A stretch of DNA of 64,000 nucleotides from Roseinatronobacter ekhonensis (GCF_900499075.1 NZ_UIHC01000007.1:62001-126000), one strand, 5' to 3'. Counted from the first letter of the stretch, positions 48,321 to 58,130 are shown. A program made the numbers and translations. Notes: generated by a model not told the origin, from the sequence alone.

Positions 48321-49532
48321 GTGAAAATTCTGTTCGTGCATCAGAATTTTCCGGCCCAGTTCAAGCATTTGGCACCCGCATTGGCCGAACGCGGGCATGA
48401 GGTGGTCGCTTTGACCGCCGAAAGCAACCGGCAGCAAACCCCGATCCGCAGCTTTCGCTACCCAATGCCGGACGCGGCACCCAAACCGGGTCAGGCAAGG
48501 CTGGCCACGACCTACATGGCCATGACCGACCGCGCGCACCGTGTGGGCCGCGCGGCGTCGCAGTTGCGCGACAAGCTGGGCTTTGTACCGGATGTGATAT
48601 TTGGCCATTCAGGATGGGGCGAAACCCTGTTTCTGAAAGAGGTTTTCCCCGACGCACGCCTGTTGGTCTATGCCGAGTTCTATTATGGAACCAAAGGGTT
48701 GGACGTGGGTTTTGACCCGGAATTCGCAAGCAACGACCCGTTTTCGGGATTTCCCGTGATTGCGCGCCAGTCGCATCTGGCCCTGTCCATGGTGCAGGCC
48801 GATGCCGCCCTTGCGCCAACCGAATGGCAGGCCGATACGTTCCCGCCGGAATTGCGGTCAAAAATCACCATCACCCATGACGGGGTGGATACCGATGCCC
48901 TGATGCCCAACCCGCAAGCGCAATTCACTCTGCCCAACGGTCGGTTGTTGCGCGCGGGTGATGAGGTTCTGACCTATGTCACCCGCAATATAGAACCTTA
49001 TCGCGGGTCACATATCTTTATCCGCGCTCTGCCGCAGATATTGGCCGCCCGACCGGGCGCGCAGGTAGTCATTGTTGGCGGGGATGGCGTCAGCTACGGC
49101 ATGTCCCCGCCCAACGGCACATGGAAAGAGCGGTTCCTGTCAGAGATTGCGGGCGCGCCGGGGCTGGAGCGTGTGCATTTTCTGGGCCGCGTGCCCTACC
49201 GCGATTACGTCACGTTGATGCAGATCTCGCGCGCCCACGCTTACCTGACCATCCCGTTCGTGCTGTCATGGTCCCTGCTGGAAAGCATGGCCATGGGCGC
49301 GCATGTCATCGCCTCGCGGACCGCGCCGGTGGAAGAGGTCGTCGTCGATGGCGTGAACGGACAGTTGGTCGATTTCTTCGATGTCGACGCATGGTCGGAC
49401 GCGCTGACCACCGCGCTTGCCAACCCCGCAAGCTTTGCCGCGCGGCGTGTGGCCGCACGCAAGACGATTGTCGAGAATTACGACCTGAAACGCCTGTGCC
49501 TGCCCCGCCTGATCCGCTTTGTCGAAGGCTAA
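48321..49532 (+). CDS. Family 4 glycosyltransferase
   Basis: 403 residues, GT-B fold. The N-terminus KILFVHQNFPAQFKHLAPAL belongs to the PF12000-type glycosyltransferase domain, and the C-terminal GT1-type domain holds TYVTRNIEPYRGSHIFIRALP, VIVGGDG and LLESMAMGAHVIASRTAPVEEVV with the donor-binding Glu. Start codon is GTG after GGGGGCGG. It stands alone; acceptor and product are unknown (surface polysaccharide likely). It converges on dddL with a four-base overlap. Confidence 0.85.
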   Translation: MKILFVHQNFPAQFKHLAPALAERGHEVVALTAESNRQQTPIRSFRYPMPDAAPKPGQARLATTYMAMTDRAHRVGRAASQLRDKLGFVPDVIFGHSGWGETLFLKEVFPDARLLVYAEFYYGTKGLDVGFDPEFASNDPFSGFPVIARQSHLALSMVQADAALAPTEWQADTFPPELRSKITITHDGVDTDALMPNPQAQFTLPNGRLLRAGDEVLTYVTRNIEPYRGSHIFIRALPQILAARPGAQVVIVGGDGVSYGMSPPNGTWKERFLSEIAGAPGLERVHFLGRVPYRDYVTLMQISRAHAYLTIPFVLSWSLLESMAMGAHVIASRTAPVEEVVVDGVNGQLVDFFDVDAWSDALTTALANPASFAARRVAARKTIVENYDLKRLCLPRLIRFVEG

Positions 49533-50224
49533 CGCGCTGGCTTTGGCGCGCGGTTGAAGACCATCTTCTGATTTGCCAGCTTGTCGGTCGCGCCCATCCA
49601 TGCATAGGCCAAAAGCGACGGTTCATGATCCGCAACCGTGATCCGGTGCAACTGCCCCGGCTGGTTAAAGATCAGAGATCCGGGCGCATAAACGCCTTGG
49701 TCGTTTTCCGACACCGCGCCTGACAGGCACAGATAGCTTTCGGTAATACCGTCATGCGCGTGCGCCGGATATGTGCAACCCGGGGCGAACAGCACAAGAC
49801 CCATAATCACTTCATCCGTCACAACAGGGCCGGTGGGCCCGACCAGTTCGGCATAGGCGAACTTCCGTTCCAGCCCACGCGGCACTTTTTCATAGCCGTA
49901 CTGCCAGCGCAGCTTGTCGTGCACGGCATCAATGGTGCGGATGAATGCGGCGTGCTTCGCTTCGCGCCCCTGGTCCAGCGCGCGGCGGAAATGCTTGGTG
50001 ACGGGCTTGTCCATCGGCGGCAGATCGGCGATCGGCGGGTTGGCCTTGATGACCCGCGCGATGCGCTCGCGCACGCCGCGCTGGTGCGCGCGGATTTTGG
50101 TACTGCCGCCAGCGGGCAGATGGCGGTAAAGCTCGTAGAAATCACGCAGCAGATACCGCCATTCGGGACGGTCTGACAGGTGCAACAGGGGCACGGTCGC
50201 GGGATCTGGCAAGAGGTCGGTCAT
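49529..50224 (-). CDS. dddL: Dimethylsulfoniopropionate lyase DddL (cupin)
   Basis: 231 residues. The cupin metal site reads YPAHAHDGITESYLCLSG with H155, H157, E162 and Y164, plus H193 in QLHRI. This H-x-H-x4-E-x-Y pattern near the C-terminus and the N-terminal helical part (YLLRDFYELYRHLPAGGSTKIRAHQRGVRER) match the DddL family, which splits DMSP to dimethyl sulfide and acrylate. All metal ligands and the proposed base Tyr are present. No acrylate-detoxification gene is adjacent. Identity is from recall of the family; alternatives are other DMSP-lyase-like cupins (DddQ, DddW), which are differently sized at the N-terminus. Confidence 0.82.
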   Translation of the reverse strand: MTDLLPDPATVPLLHLSDRPEWRYLLRDFYELYRHLPAGGSTKIRAHQRGVRERIARVIKANPPIADLPPMDKPVTKHFRRALDQGREAKHAAFIRTIDAVHDKLRWQYGYEKVPRGLERKFAYAELVGPTGPVVTDEVIMGLVLFAPGCTYPAHAHDGITESYLCLSGAVSENDQGVYAPGSLIFNQPGQLHRITVADHEPSLLAYAWMGATDKLANQKMVFNRAPKPAR

Positions 50225-50248
50225 GACGGCATGCTACGTATTCGGCGC

Positions 50249-50282
50249 AGAAAGACGCCGCCCTGAACGACAGAGCGGCGCC
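50249..50282 (-). terminator. Probable terminator of the rpmJ transcript
   Basis: On the minus strand GGCGCCGCTCT and AGGGCGGCGTC pair over 11 positions (two G-U) around a seven-base loop and are followed by TTTCT. It lies 26 bases after the rpmJ stop, before dddL. Confidence 0.65.
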
Positions 50283-50307
50283 AAATCACGACAATCGGGG
50301 CTAAAAA

Positions 50308-50433
50308 TCAGCCCTGACGTGCCTTGAACTTCTTCTGTGTCTTGTTGATCACATAGACGCGGCCTTTGCGGCGCACGATCTGACAATCACGGTGGCGCTG
50401 CTTGAGCGACCGGAGCGAATTCTTGACCTTCAT
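50308..50433 (-). CDS. rpmJ: 50S ribosomal protein L36 (zinc-ribbon-less, YkgO-like form)
   Basis: 41 residues: starts [14 protein letters not shown] and ends KKFKARQG. It has one Cys ([18 protein letters not shown]) in place of the four zinc ligands of classical L36, so it is the C-minus form. AGGAG lies eight bases upstream of the ATG at 50433. The tRNA-Val gene is directly upstream on the same strand. Confidence 0.93.
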   Translation of the reverse strand: MKVKNSLRSLKQRHRDCQIVRRKGRVYVINKTQKKFKARQG

Positions 50434-50504
50434 AGGTCTTCTCCTTCTCGCGGCGCGCGTGCGCCTGCCTGTATTCGTTCTATCCTGCCGGGGCAGGGGT
50501 GAAA

Positions 50505-50579
<75 letters not shown>

Positions 50580-50641
50580 GACTGGTCCGACATACGCCCC
50601 AAACAAAAGGGACGCGGGCCAAAACCGCGTCTGTGTCGGGG

Positions 50642-50670
50642 TCTATAAATAGAGTCGCAGGCAGGATCAA
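50642..50670 (-). promoter_or_regulatory. Probable sigma-70-type promoter of tRNA-Val (and rpmJ)
   Basis: On the minus strand TTGATC (50665-50670) and TATAGA (50642-50647) are 17 bases apart, followed by a GC-rich stretch CCCCGAC as in stringently controlled stable-RNA promoters. About 62 bases separate it from the tRNA 5' end. Confidence 0.5.
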
Positions 50671-50725
50671 GGGCTTTCGCAAGGGGAAATTCGCGCTATA
50701 ACCCTTTGCAACAAGGAAAGCGTTC

Positions 50726-51580
50726 ATGCAGGCATATCAGTTCATACCGGCGGCCCCTGCGACGACTTCGGTCCTGTTTGCTTCGCCCCACAGCGCGCGC
50801 AGCTATCCGGACGAATTTCTGCGTGCCGCGCAGCTAGATGAACTGGCGCTGCGGTCGTCCGAGGATGCCTATGTCGATATGCTTTTGCGCGCGGCCCCGC
50901 TGGCCGGTGCGCATGTGCTGCTGGGCGGTGTGCCGCGTGCATATGTCGATTACAACCGCGCCGCCAGCGAGCTTGATCCGGCATTGATATCGGGCATCAC
51001 GGTGCGGGCGATGAATGCGCGCATCAGCTCCGGTCTGGGTGTCATTCCCCGCGTGGTCGCGGGCGGGCGGGCGATTTATGCGGGCAAAATCACCCGCGCG
51101 CAGGCGCAGGACCGGTTGCGCAGCTACTGGCAGCCCTATCATGACAAGCTGTCGGGCCTGATGGCCGACACCGCTCAGCAATTCGGAAAGGCCATCCTGT
51201 TCGACATGCATTCGATGCCCCGCGACGCCGTAAGCCTGCGCAACGCAAATCGCCCCGATGTGGTGTTAGGGGACAGGTTCGGGGCGTCATGCCGGTTGGA
51301 TATCGTTGATGACGTGGCGGCCATCTTTGCGGATGCAGGGCTTCGGGTGGCACGTAACGCGCCCTTTGCCGGGGCCTATATCGCGCAGCGTTACGGTCTG
51401 CCGTCGGTTGGGCAGCATGTCGTTCAGGTAGAGATTGACCGCGGCCTGTATCTGGACGAGGCGCGCGTGGCCCCGAATGCCAGTTTTGCCGATTTTCAGG
51501 CACTGATGGACCGTGTTGTTGTCGCGCTGGCAGATATCGGGCGCAGCGCCGGGAAAACGGCGGCGCTTGCGGCGGAATAG
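50726..51580 (+). CDS. N-formylglutamate amidohydrolase family protein
   Basis: 284 residues. Motifs: [51 protein letters not shown] and [11 protein letters not shown] with metal-binding His, and [17 protein letters not shown]. The family includes HutG of histidine breakdown, which cleaves N-formylglutamate to formate and glutamate. No hut genes are nearby, so the true substrate is open. Confidence 0.87.
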   Translation: MQAYQFIPAAPATTSVLFASPHSARSYPDEFLRAAQLDELALRSSEDAYVDMLLRAAPLAGAHVLLGGVPRAYVDYNRAASELDPALISGITVRAMNARISSGLGVIPRVVAGGRAIYAGKITRAQAQDRLRSYWQPYHDKLSGLMADTAQQFGKAILFDMHSMPRDAVSLRNANRPDVVLGDRFGASCRLDIVDDVAAIFADAGLRVARNAPFAGAYIAQRYGLPSVGQHVVQVEIDRGLYLDEARVAPNASFADFQALMDRVVVALADIGRSAGKTAALAAE

Positions 51581-51628
51581 GCGCGTCCTGCTTTCCATTG
51601 GCGTGGCCTTCGCGCTAGATTGATATTC

Positions 51629-54139
51629 ATGGATATTATTGCTCTCGTCGGCGCGGTTGCGCTGCTTTTCATCGTGATCGGCGTGTCGGAACCCTTGTCA
51701 GAGCGGTTGCGCCTGCCGTTCACGGTGATCCTTGCTTTCATGGGCGCGCTGATCGGAGCGACGGCGCTGACGCTCGCGGCGTCCGGGGTTGGTGACACGC
51801 TCAGCCCGATGGTGCGCCGCCTGCTGGACCTGCCCATCAGGTCCAACGTGTTCCTGTATGTGCTGCTGCCGACGCTGCTGTTCCAAGTGGCGCTTGTGGT
51901 CAATGCGCGGCGGATGCTGGATGACTGGGTGCCCATTGTCCTGATGGCGGTGGGGGCGGTGTTGGTATCGACCGTAGTGATCGGCTATGCCCTGACACCG
52001 TTTACCAGCCTGCCTTTGGCGGCATGTCTGCTGATCGGCGCGGTCGTGTCCACCACCGACCCGTCGGCCGTGGTGAGCATTTTCCGCAACATTGCCGCCC
52101 CGCAGCGCCTGACCCGCATTGTCGAGGGTGAAAGCCTGCTGAACGATGCCGCCGCGATTGCGTTGTTCGGGTTTTTCATGACCTTCGTCATGCTGGGCGT
52201 TCCCAACCCGACCTTGCAAGAAGCGGCGCTGACATTTCCATGGTTGATCGGCGGCGGGGTCGCCATTGGCTGGGTTTTTGCCCGCGTGGCGACCGCGCTG
52301 ATGGCGGTTTTGCCCACGTTTCCGCGCGCGCAGGTTTCGGTCAGCGTGGCCTTGCCCTACCTGACCTATATTGCCGCCGAGCAATATCTGGGCGCGTCGG
52401 GGGTGATTGCCGTGGTGGTTGCGGGGCTGGCGCTGAACCTGTCGGGGCCAAGCCGCCTGACGCCCGCAAGCTGGGGTTACCTGCGCGAGGTGTGGGACAT
52501 TCTTGCCTATTGGGCGGGCGCGTTCATCTTTATTTTGGCCGCGCTGCTGATCCCGCGCCTTATGGGCGACCTGCGCGCCAATGACCTGTTCCTGATCGGC
52601 GTGATCGTGATCGCCGCCATCGCGGCGCGCGCGGTCATGTTGTTCGGGGTGCTGCCCTTTCTGGGCCGGTTGCGCTTGTCACCACGGGTAGAGCCAAGCT
52701 ACCGCGCGGCCATCCTGTGGGGCGGGTTGCGCGGCGCGGTCACGCTGGCGCTGGCGCTGGCCGTGACCGAAAGCGCGCTGGTGCCGCCCGCGATCAAGCG
52801 CGAAGTGGGTATCCTTGCCACAGGGTTCACGTTGTTCACACTTCTGGTGCAGGGCACGACCTTGCGCTGGGTTATCGCGCGGCTTGGGCTGGACCGTCTG
52901 CCAGCGCTGGATCAGGCATTGTCGCGGCAGGTCATCGCGGTCGCGCTGCAAAACGTGCGCGAAGCCGTGGCCGAAAGCGCGCGCGACTACCGCTTGCCGC
53001 CCGATGTGATCCGGTCAGAGGCCAAGCGTTTCGCCGCGCGGCTGGATGGCGCGGTGTCAGAGGCAGAGGCCGTGGACATCCCGGACCGGGACCGCATCAC
53101 GCTGGGGCTGGTGGCACTTGCCGGGCGCGAGCGTGACCTGATCATAGAGCATTTTCGCCAGCAATTGTTCTCGTCCCGGTTGGTGGAGCGCATGCTGTCG
53201 GATGTCGATAGCCTGATCGAACGGACCCGCCTTGGCGGGCGCAATGAATACCGCGCCACCGCGCGCCGTGCGCTGGGCTTTGGCGGGCGTTACCGTTTGG
53301 CTGTCTGGCTGAACAACCGCCTGCGATGGTCCGCTCCGCTAGAGGTGATGACCGCCGATCGCTTCGAATTGCTGCTGAATCAACAGCTTGTGTTGCAGGA
53401 ATTGCACGGGTTCATCGCCGGCAAGATTCGCCGTATCCATGGCCGTCGCGTGGCTGACCTGCTGCATGAATTGCTGCGCCGCCGGGCCGAGGAGACCGCA
53501 GGTGCCATCGAAGGGTTGCGCCTGCAATATCCGGGCTATGCCGAGGAAATCGAGCGACGGTTCATCCGGCGTACCTCTTTGCGGCTGGAAGAGCGCGAGT
53601 ATGAAACGCTGTTCGCCGATGGGTTGGTCAGCCGCGAGCTGTATAACACCCTGCGCGCGCGACTGGACGCGGCGAGGGCCCGTTTGGACAACCGACCAAG
53701 GCTGGATTTCGCGCTTCAACGCGAGGAATTCCTGCGCGCATTCCCCGTGTTCGACGGCATGCCAGCGGATGCCCGTAAACGGCTGGCCCGCGCGCTGACG
53801 ACCTATTACGTGGAACCCGGTCGCACACTGATCCGAAAGGGCGAAGTGCCCCGCTCGGTCTATTTCATCGCCTCTGGCGCGGTCGAGATGGAGCGCCGTG
53901 GTCAAAAGCTGCGGCTGGGGCGTGGCGAGTTCTTCGGCCATCTGGGCATGTTGACCGGTCAGCCCCGCCGCGCCATGGTGAGTGCGATTACCCATTGCAC
54001 GCTTTTTGCGCTGGACGAGGCCCGTTTTCGGCGCCTTCTGGCCCGCAATCAGGCATTGCAGCAGGCGGTCGAGGCGAGCGCCATCGCGCGGGGCGCCAAT
54101 GTCGCGCAGATCATGGCGCAGGCCCGACCCGAGAGCTAG
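51629..54139 (+). CDS. CPA1 Na+(K+)/H+ antiporter with C-terminal cyclic-nucleotide-binding domain
   Basis: 836 residues. The first ~400 residues have about 12 transmembrane helices with the CPA1 motifs TTDPSAVVSIFRN and EGESLLNDAAAIALFG (the Asp is the ion-binding residue) and WGGLRGAVTLALAL. A long cytosolic helical region follows (about 430-690), then a cNMP-type beta-roll at about 700-820 with RTLIRKGEVPRSVYFIASGAVEM and GEFFGHLGMLTGQPRRA. The loop reads FGH where cAMP-binding members have FGE, so ligand binding is doubtful. The architecture resembles plant SOS1. TTG 51620 is a minor start alternative. Confidence 0.88.
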   Translation: MDIIALVGAVALLFIVIGVSEPLSERLRLPFTVILAFMGALIGATALTLAASGVGDTLSPMVRRLLDLPIRSNVFLYVLLPTLLFQVALVVNARRMLDDWVPIVLMAVGAVLVSTVVIGYALTPFTSLPLAACLLIGAVVSTTDPSAVVSIFRNIAAPQRLTRIVEGESLLNDAAAIALFGFFMTFVMLGVPNPTLQEAALTFPWLIGGGVAIGWVFARVATALMAVLPTFPRAQVSVSVALPYLTYIAAEQYLGASGVIAVVVAGLALNLSGPSRLTPASWGYLREVWDILAYWAGAFIFILAALLIPRLMGDLRANDLFLIGVIVIAAIAARAVMLFGVLPFLGRLRLSPRVEPSYRAAILWGGLRGAVTLALALAVTESALVPPAIKREVGILATGFTLFTLLVQGTTLRWVIARLGLDRLPALDQALSRQVIAVALQNVREAVAESARDYRLPPDVIRSEAKRFAARLDGAVSEAEAVDIPDRDRITLGLVALAGRERDLIIEHFRQQLFSSRLVERMLSDVDSLIERTRLGGRNEYRATARRALGFGGRYRLAVWLNNRLRWSAPLEVMTADRFELLLNQQLVLQELHGFIAGKIRRIHGRRVADLLHELLRRRAEETAGAIEGLRLQYPGYAEEIERRFIRRTSLRLEEREYETLFADGLVSRELYNTLRARLDAARARLDNRPRLDFALQREEFLRAFPVFDGMPADARKRLARALTTYYVEPGRTLIRKGEVPRSVYFIASGAVEMERRGQKLRLGRGEFFGHLGMLTGQPRRAMVSAITHCTLFALDEARFRRLLARNQALQQAVEASAIARGANVAQIMAQARPES

Positions 54140-54208
54140 GTGTAAACCCAGCTTGTCATGCGCCCCCCCGCATGGCACATCAAGGAAAAGCTATGAGGAT
54201 CCGCGCTG

Positions 54209-55105
54209 ATGAGTGACCAGAATTTTGACGACCGCAAGGCGCAGGCCGCCGCTTGGTTCCGCGAACTGCGGGACCAGATCGTGGCCGCTTTCGAGGCAGT
54301 CGAGGACAGGCATACCGATGGCCCGATTTCCGATCATCCTGCGGGCCGGTTCGAGGTATCCGACACCAAGCGCACCGCACCCGACGGGTCTGATGCCGGT
54401 GGCGGGCTGATGAGCGTTATGCGCGGCGGGCGCGTGTTCGAGAAAGTGGGCGTCAATGTCTCTGCCGTTTATGGCCAGTTGGGCGATGCCGCGCAGCGGT
54501 CGCTGACCGCCCGCAAGGAAATTCCGGGGCTGGAAAGCGACCCGCGCTTCTGGGCCAGCGGCATTTCCCTTGTGGCGCATATGCAAAACCCGCATGTGCC
54601 CGCCGTGCACCTGAACACCCGCATGTTCTGGACGCCCGGCGCATGGTGGTTCGGCGGCGGCACCGACCTGAACCCCTGTCTGGAATATGCAGAGGATACG
54701 GCAGATTTCCATGCCACGCTCAAGGCGCATTGCGACCCGCATGGCGCTGATCTGTATCCGCGCTTCAAGGAATGGGCGGATGAGTATTTCTATATCCCGC
54801 ACCGCAAGCGCGCGCGCGGTGTGGGCGGCATTTTCTACGATGACCACTGCACTGGCGATTGGGATGCCGATTTCGCCTTTACCCAGGATGTGGGCAAATC
54901 CTTCCTGCCCGCGTTTCTGGCGCAGGTCGAAAAGCGGCGCGGGATGGCGTGGGACGGTGCCGACAAGGAAGCCCAGCTTATCCACCGGGGCCTCTATGCT
55001 GAATACAACCTGGTCTACGACCGCGGCACCAAGTTCGGCTTGCAAACCGGCCACGACCCGGATGCCGTTCTGATGAGCCTGCCGCCCTTCGCGCGTTGGG
55101 TGTGA
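54209..55105 (+). CDS. hemF: Oxygen-dependent coproporphyrinogen III oxidase
   Basis: 298 residues. HemF decarboxylates coproporphyrinogen III to protoporphyrinogen IX using O2. Conserved blocks include GGGLMSVMRGGRVFEKVGVNVS, NPHVPAVHLNTRMF, WWFGGGTDLNP, GVGGIFYDDH and AEYNLVYDRGTKFGLQTG. It supplies HemJ. Its 3' flank has hairpins GGGCCGT-GGG-ACGGCCC (55133-55149) and CCCGCC/GGCGGG (55147-55166) but no T-run. Confidence 0.97.
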   Translation: MSDQNFDDRKAQAAAWFRELRDQIVAAFEAVEDRHTDGPISDHPAGRFEVSDTKRTAPDGSDAGGGLMSVMRGGRVFEKVGVNVSAVYGQLGDAAQRSLTARKEIPGLESDPRFWASGISLVAHMQNPHVPAVHLNTRMFWTPGAWWFGGGTDLNPCLEYAEDTADFHATLKAHCDPHGADLYPRFKEWADEYFYIPHRKRARGVGGIFYDDHCTGDWDADFAFTQDVGKSFLPAFLAQVEKRRGMAWDGADKEAQLIHRGLYAEYNLVYDRGTKFGLQTGHDPDAVLMSLPPFARWV

Positions 55106-55325
55106 CGCCCCGCTCATCATAGCGACAGCGGTGGGCCGTGGGACGGCCCGCCGATGGCGCGGCGGGCTTCGCCCTTGATTCCGCGCCTTCGGTAAGTTGG
55201 CCGCCCAATGATGGCTCTTTCAAACGCGACATTCCCCCACTTCCCCCATAGCCGCTTTTCCTGTATGGCAGCGGCATCTGAGACGTGACGCTTCGGCCCC
55301 GGCGTGATGCACAAGGATTGGGGTC

Positions 55326-55375
55326 GGCGGCAATGGGGCCGCCATAGACATCAGGAGATCCGGGAAGGGCCCGGA
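55326..55375 (+). promoter_or_regulatory. Two hairpins in the pnp leader, possible PNPase autoregulation element
   Basis: GGCGGC-AATGGG-GCCGCC (55326-55343) and TCCGGG-AAGGG-CCCGGA (55359-55375) lie 25-75 bases before the pnp start. In Escherichia coli an RNase III-cut leader stem lets PNPase control its own mRNA; a similar role here is inference. The wider gap 55106-55399 has no gene; rpsO, often just upstream of pnp, is absent. Confidence 0.35.
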
Positions 55376-55399
55376 AGTGCTCCGACGAGGAAACGACGA

Positions 55400-57529
55400 A
55401 TGTTCAACATCACCAAGAAATCCATCCAGTGGGGCGAAGAAACCCTGACACTGGAAACCGGCAAGGTTGCCCGTCAGGCAGACGGTTCGGTCATCGCCAC
55501 GCTGGGCGAAACCAGCGTCATGGCCAACGTGACCTTCGCGAAAGAGGCAAAGCCGGGGCAGGACTTTTTCCCGCTGACCGTGCATTATGTGGAAAAATAC
55601 TACGCAGCGGGCAAAGTGCCCGGCGGGTTCCTGAAGCGCGAAGCGCGTCCTTCGGACAAAGAAACCCTGACCTCTCGTCTGATCGACCGTCCGATCCGCC
55701 CGCTGTTTGTTGATGGTTTCAAGAACGAAGTTCTGGTCATCTGCACCGTGCTCAGCCACGATCTGGTCAATGAACCCGACGTGGTTGCGATGATCGCCGC
55801 CTCTGCCGCGCTGACCATTTCCGGCGCGCCCTTCATGGGTCCGATTGCCGCCGCGCGTGTGGGCTATTCCAATGGCGACTACGTGCTGAACCCCGAATGT
55901 CAGGACATGGAAAAGCTGCGCGAGAACGCAGAGCAGCGTCTGGACCTTGTTGTCGCGGGCACCAAAGACGCCGTGATGATGGTCGAATCGGAAGCCTATG
56001 AGTTGACCGAAGCCGAAATGCTGGGTGCCGTGAAATTCGCCCATGACAGCCTTCAGCCGGTGATCGACCTGATCATTGACCTGGCCGAAGATGCTGCGAA
56101 AGAACCTTTCGACTTCCAGCCGCCGGATTATTCGGACCTCTATGCCGCCGTCAAAGCCGCTGGCGAAACCCAGATGCGCGCCGCCTTCGCGCTGCGTGAC
56201 AAGCAAGAGCGGGTGGCCGCAATTTCGGCTGCGCGTGATGCGATCAAGGCCGCGCTGACGGAAGAGCAACTGGCCGATGCGAACCTTGGGTCCGCGCTGA
56301 AAAAGCTGGAATCGAGCATTCTGCGCGGCGATATCATCAACGGGTCGCCCCGTGTTGACGGACGCGACACCAAGACGGTGCGCCCGATTGTTGCCGAAAC
56401 CAGCCTCTTGCCGCGCACGCATGGATCGTCGCTGTTCACCCGTGGTGAAACGCAGTCGCTGTGTGTGACCACCTTGGGCACCGGCGATGATGAGCAGTTC
56501 ATCGACGCGCTGACCGGCACCAGCAAATCCAGCTTCCTGCTGCATTACAATTTCCCCCCCTATTCGGTGGGCGAGGTTGGGCGCTTCGGTCCTCCGGGAC
56601 GGCGCGAAGTGGGCCATGGCAAGCTGGCATGGCGCGCGTTGCAGGCTGTTTTGCCTGCGGCAACCGACTTCCCCTACACCATCCGTCTGGTGTCCGAGAT
56701 CACCGAATCGAACGGCTCGTCTTCGATGGCCACCGTTTGCGGTGGCTCGCTGTCGATGATGGATGCGGGCGTGCCGCTGAAAGCGCCGGTTGCCGGTGTG
56801 GCGATGGGTCTGATCCTGGAAGATGACGGCCGTTTCGCGGTCCTGACCGATATTCTGGGCGACGAAGACCACCTCGGCGACATGGATTTCAAAGTGGCCG
56901 GGACCGAAGAGGGCATCACGTCCTTGCAGATGGACATCAAGGTCGCGGGCATCACGTTCGAGATCATGGAGCAGGCTTTGGCACAAGCCAAGGACGCGCG
57001 CATGCATATCATGGGTGAAATGGCCAAGGCGCTGACCGCGCCGCAAGGCTTTAGCCAGTATGCGCCCAAGATCGAGACCATGCAGGTGCCGACGGATAAA
57101 ATCCGCGAAGTCATCGGCACGGGCGGCAAGGTCATCCGTGAAATCGTGGAAGTGTCGGGCGCGAAGGTCGACATCAACGATGACGGGATCATCAAGATCG
57201 CGTCGAGCGATGGCGACGCGATCAAGAAGGCTTATGACATGATCTATTCGATCGTGGCAGAACCGGAAGTCGGCAAGATCTACACCGGCAAAGTGGTGAA
57301 GCTGGTCGATTTCGGCGCTTTCGTGAACTTCTTCGGCAAGCGCGATGGTCTGGTGCATGTCAGTCAGATCGAGAACCGCCGCCTGAACCACCCTTCGGAC
57401 GTGTTGAAGGAAGGTCAGGACGTGAAGGTCAAGTTGCTTGGCTTCGACGATCGCGGCAAGGTTCGTCTGGCGATGAAAATGGTCGATCAGGCCACCGGCG
57501 AAGAGATCGTGGCAGAGCAGGCGGAATAA
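55400..57529 (+). CDS. pnp: Polyribonucleotide nucleotidyltransferase (PNPase)
   Basis: 709 residues. Two RNase PH-like cores ([30 protein letters not shown] in the first; [55 protein letters not shown] in the second) are joined by a helical linker. A KH domain ([15 protein letters not shown]) and an S1 domain ([33 protein letters not shown]) close the protein. It degrades RNA phosphorolytically in the degradosome. ATG 55400 gives the standard [12 protein letters not shown]; the 32-codon extension was rejected. Confidence 0.97.
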   Translation: MFNITKKSIQWGEETLTLETGKVARQADGSVIATLGETSVMANVTFAKEAKPGQDFFPLTVHYVEKYYAAGKVPGGFLKREARPSDKETLTSRLIDRPIRPLFVDGFKNEVLVICTVLSHDLVNEPDVVAMIAASAALTISGAPFMGPIAAARVGYSNGDYVLNPECQDMEKLRENAEQRLDLVVAGTKDAVMMVESEAYELTEAEMLGAVKFAHDSLQPVIDLIIDLAEDAAKEPFDFQPPDYSDLYAAVKAAGETQMRAAFALRDKQERVAAISAARDAIKAALTEEQLADANLGSALKKLESSILRGDIINGSPRVDGRDTKTVRPIVAETSLLPRTHGSSLFTRGETQSLCVTTLGTGDDEQFIDALTGTSKSSFLLHYNFPPYSVGEVGRFGPPGRREVGHGKLAWRALQAVLPAATDFPYTIRLVSEITESNGSSSMATVCGGSLSMMDAGVPLKAPVAGVAMGLILEDDGRFAVLTDILGDEDHLGDMDFKVAGTEEGITSLQMDIKVAGITFEIMEQALAQAKDARMHIMGEMAKALTAPQGFSQYAPKIETMQVPTDKIREVIGTGGKVIREIVEVSGAKVDINDDGIIKIASSDGDAIKKAYDMIYSIVAEPEVGKIYTGKVVKLVDFGAFVNFFGKRDGLVHVSQIENRRLNHPSDVLKEGQDVKVKLLGFDDRGKVRLAMKMVDQATGEEIVAEQAE

Positions 57530-57555
57530 CCCCGCTCGCTACGGCACAGAACTGG

Positions 57556-57585
57556 AAAACCCCGGACCATAGTCCGGGGTTTTTC
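57556..57585 (+). terminator. Strong bidirectional terminator after pnp
   Basis: AAAACCCCGGAC and GTCCGGGGTTTT form a 12-base-pair stem with loop CATA, and a T follows on each strand. It can end pnp rightward and the small unknown gene leftward. Confidence 0.88.
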
Positions 57586-57652
57586 GTATGGCGATGGCCC
57601 TGTTCGGGCGGCTTGGATGGCGCCACATGCGCGCAGCAATATCGTGCGTGGC

Positions 57653-58102
57653 CTAAAGGCGGGTATCAACGCTATCCGAAGGTGTCGCCGTCGGATCGGC
57701 AGGTTGGAGCTGGCGGTATAGCGCATCCGTGTCATCCGCTTTCGCGCGTTGCTCTGGCGCCTTGCCCGTCACGTCCTGTTGTTGCGGGCTGTCGGTCTGC
57801 ACGGGTTGCGGTTCGTCAGCGTCCGGTGGGTCGTTGCGGGTTTCGCGAAGGTGCTGCAGCAGGTTCACTTCGAACGTCGGGGGCGGGCCGACAAGGCGGT
57901 CGCGCCTGTCGGTGAGCGGCACAATATCATGCGTGGTCAGCAGGTCCGCGCGCTGCCCTGCCTTTGCCTGTTGCACCGCAGTTTGCGTCAGCGTGGGCGT
58001 TACGGCAGGCGCTGCTCGTTGCGTGGCGGCAGTCATAGCAACCGGGTCGCGCGGTTGCGCGGGGTGCGGCGTGGCCGCCGATATCGGGGATAAAAGTGAC
58101 AT
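57653..58102 (-). CDS. Conserved small protein of unknown function, Pro/Ala/Gln/Thr-rich
   Basis: 149 residues, starts MSLLSPISAATPHPAQPRDP, with long disordered Ala/Pro/Thr/Gln-rich stretches and one less biased segment RRDRLVGPPPTFEVNLLQHLRET. No signal peptide, membrane helix or known domain is visible. A GGAGGG four to five bases before the ATG, and terminator in the right place behind it, argue for a real gene. It is read toward pnp and sits upstream of eno's 3' side. A perfect inverted repeat lies in its 5' flank. Confidence 0.65.
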   Translation of the reverse strand: MSLLSPISAATPHPAQPRDPVAMTAATQRAAPAVTPTLTQTAVQQAKAGQRADLLTTHDIVPLTDRRDRLVGPPPTFEVNLLQHLRETRNDPPDADEPQPVQTDSPQQQDVTGKAPEQRAKADDTDALYRQLQPADPTATPSDSVDTRL

Positions 58103-58130
58103 CTGACCCTCCGTCAGGCGGACAATAGTC

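Noticed and set aside
55106-55399. Search for rpsO upstream of pnp
   Set aside because: No frame resembling ribosomal protein S15 is present in the gap.
55220-57391. Very long open frame antisense to pnp (minus strand, over 700 codons)
   Set aside because: It mirrors the codon structure of pnp on a high-GC template, has no recognisable domain and a His/Arg-rich composition typical of shadow frames.
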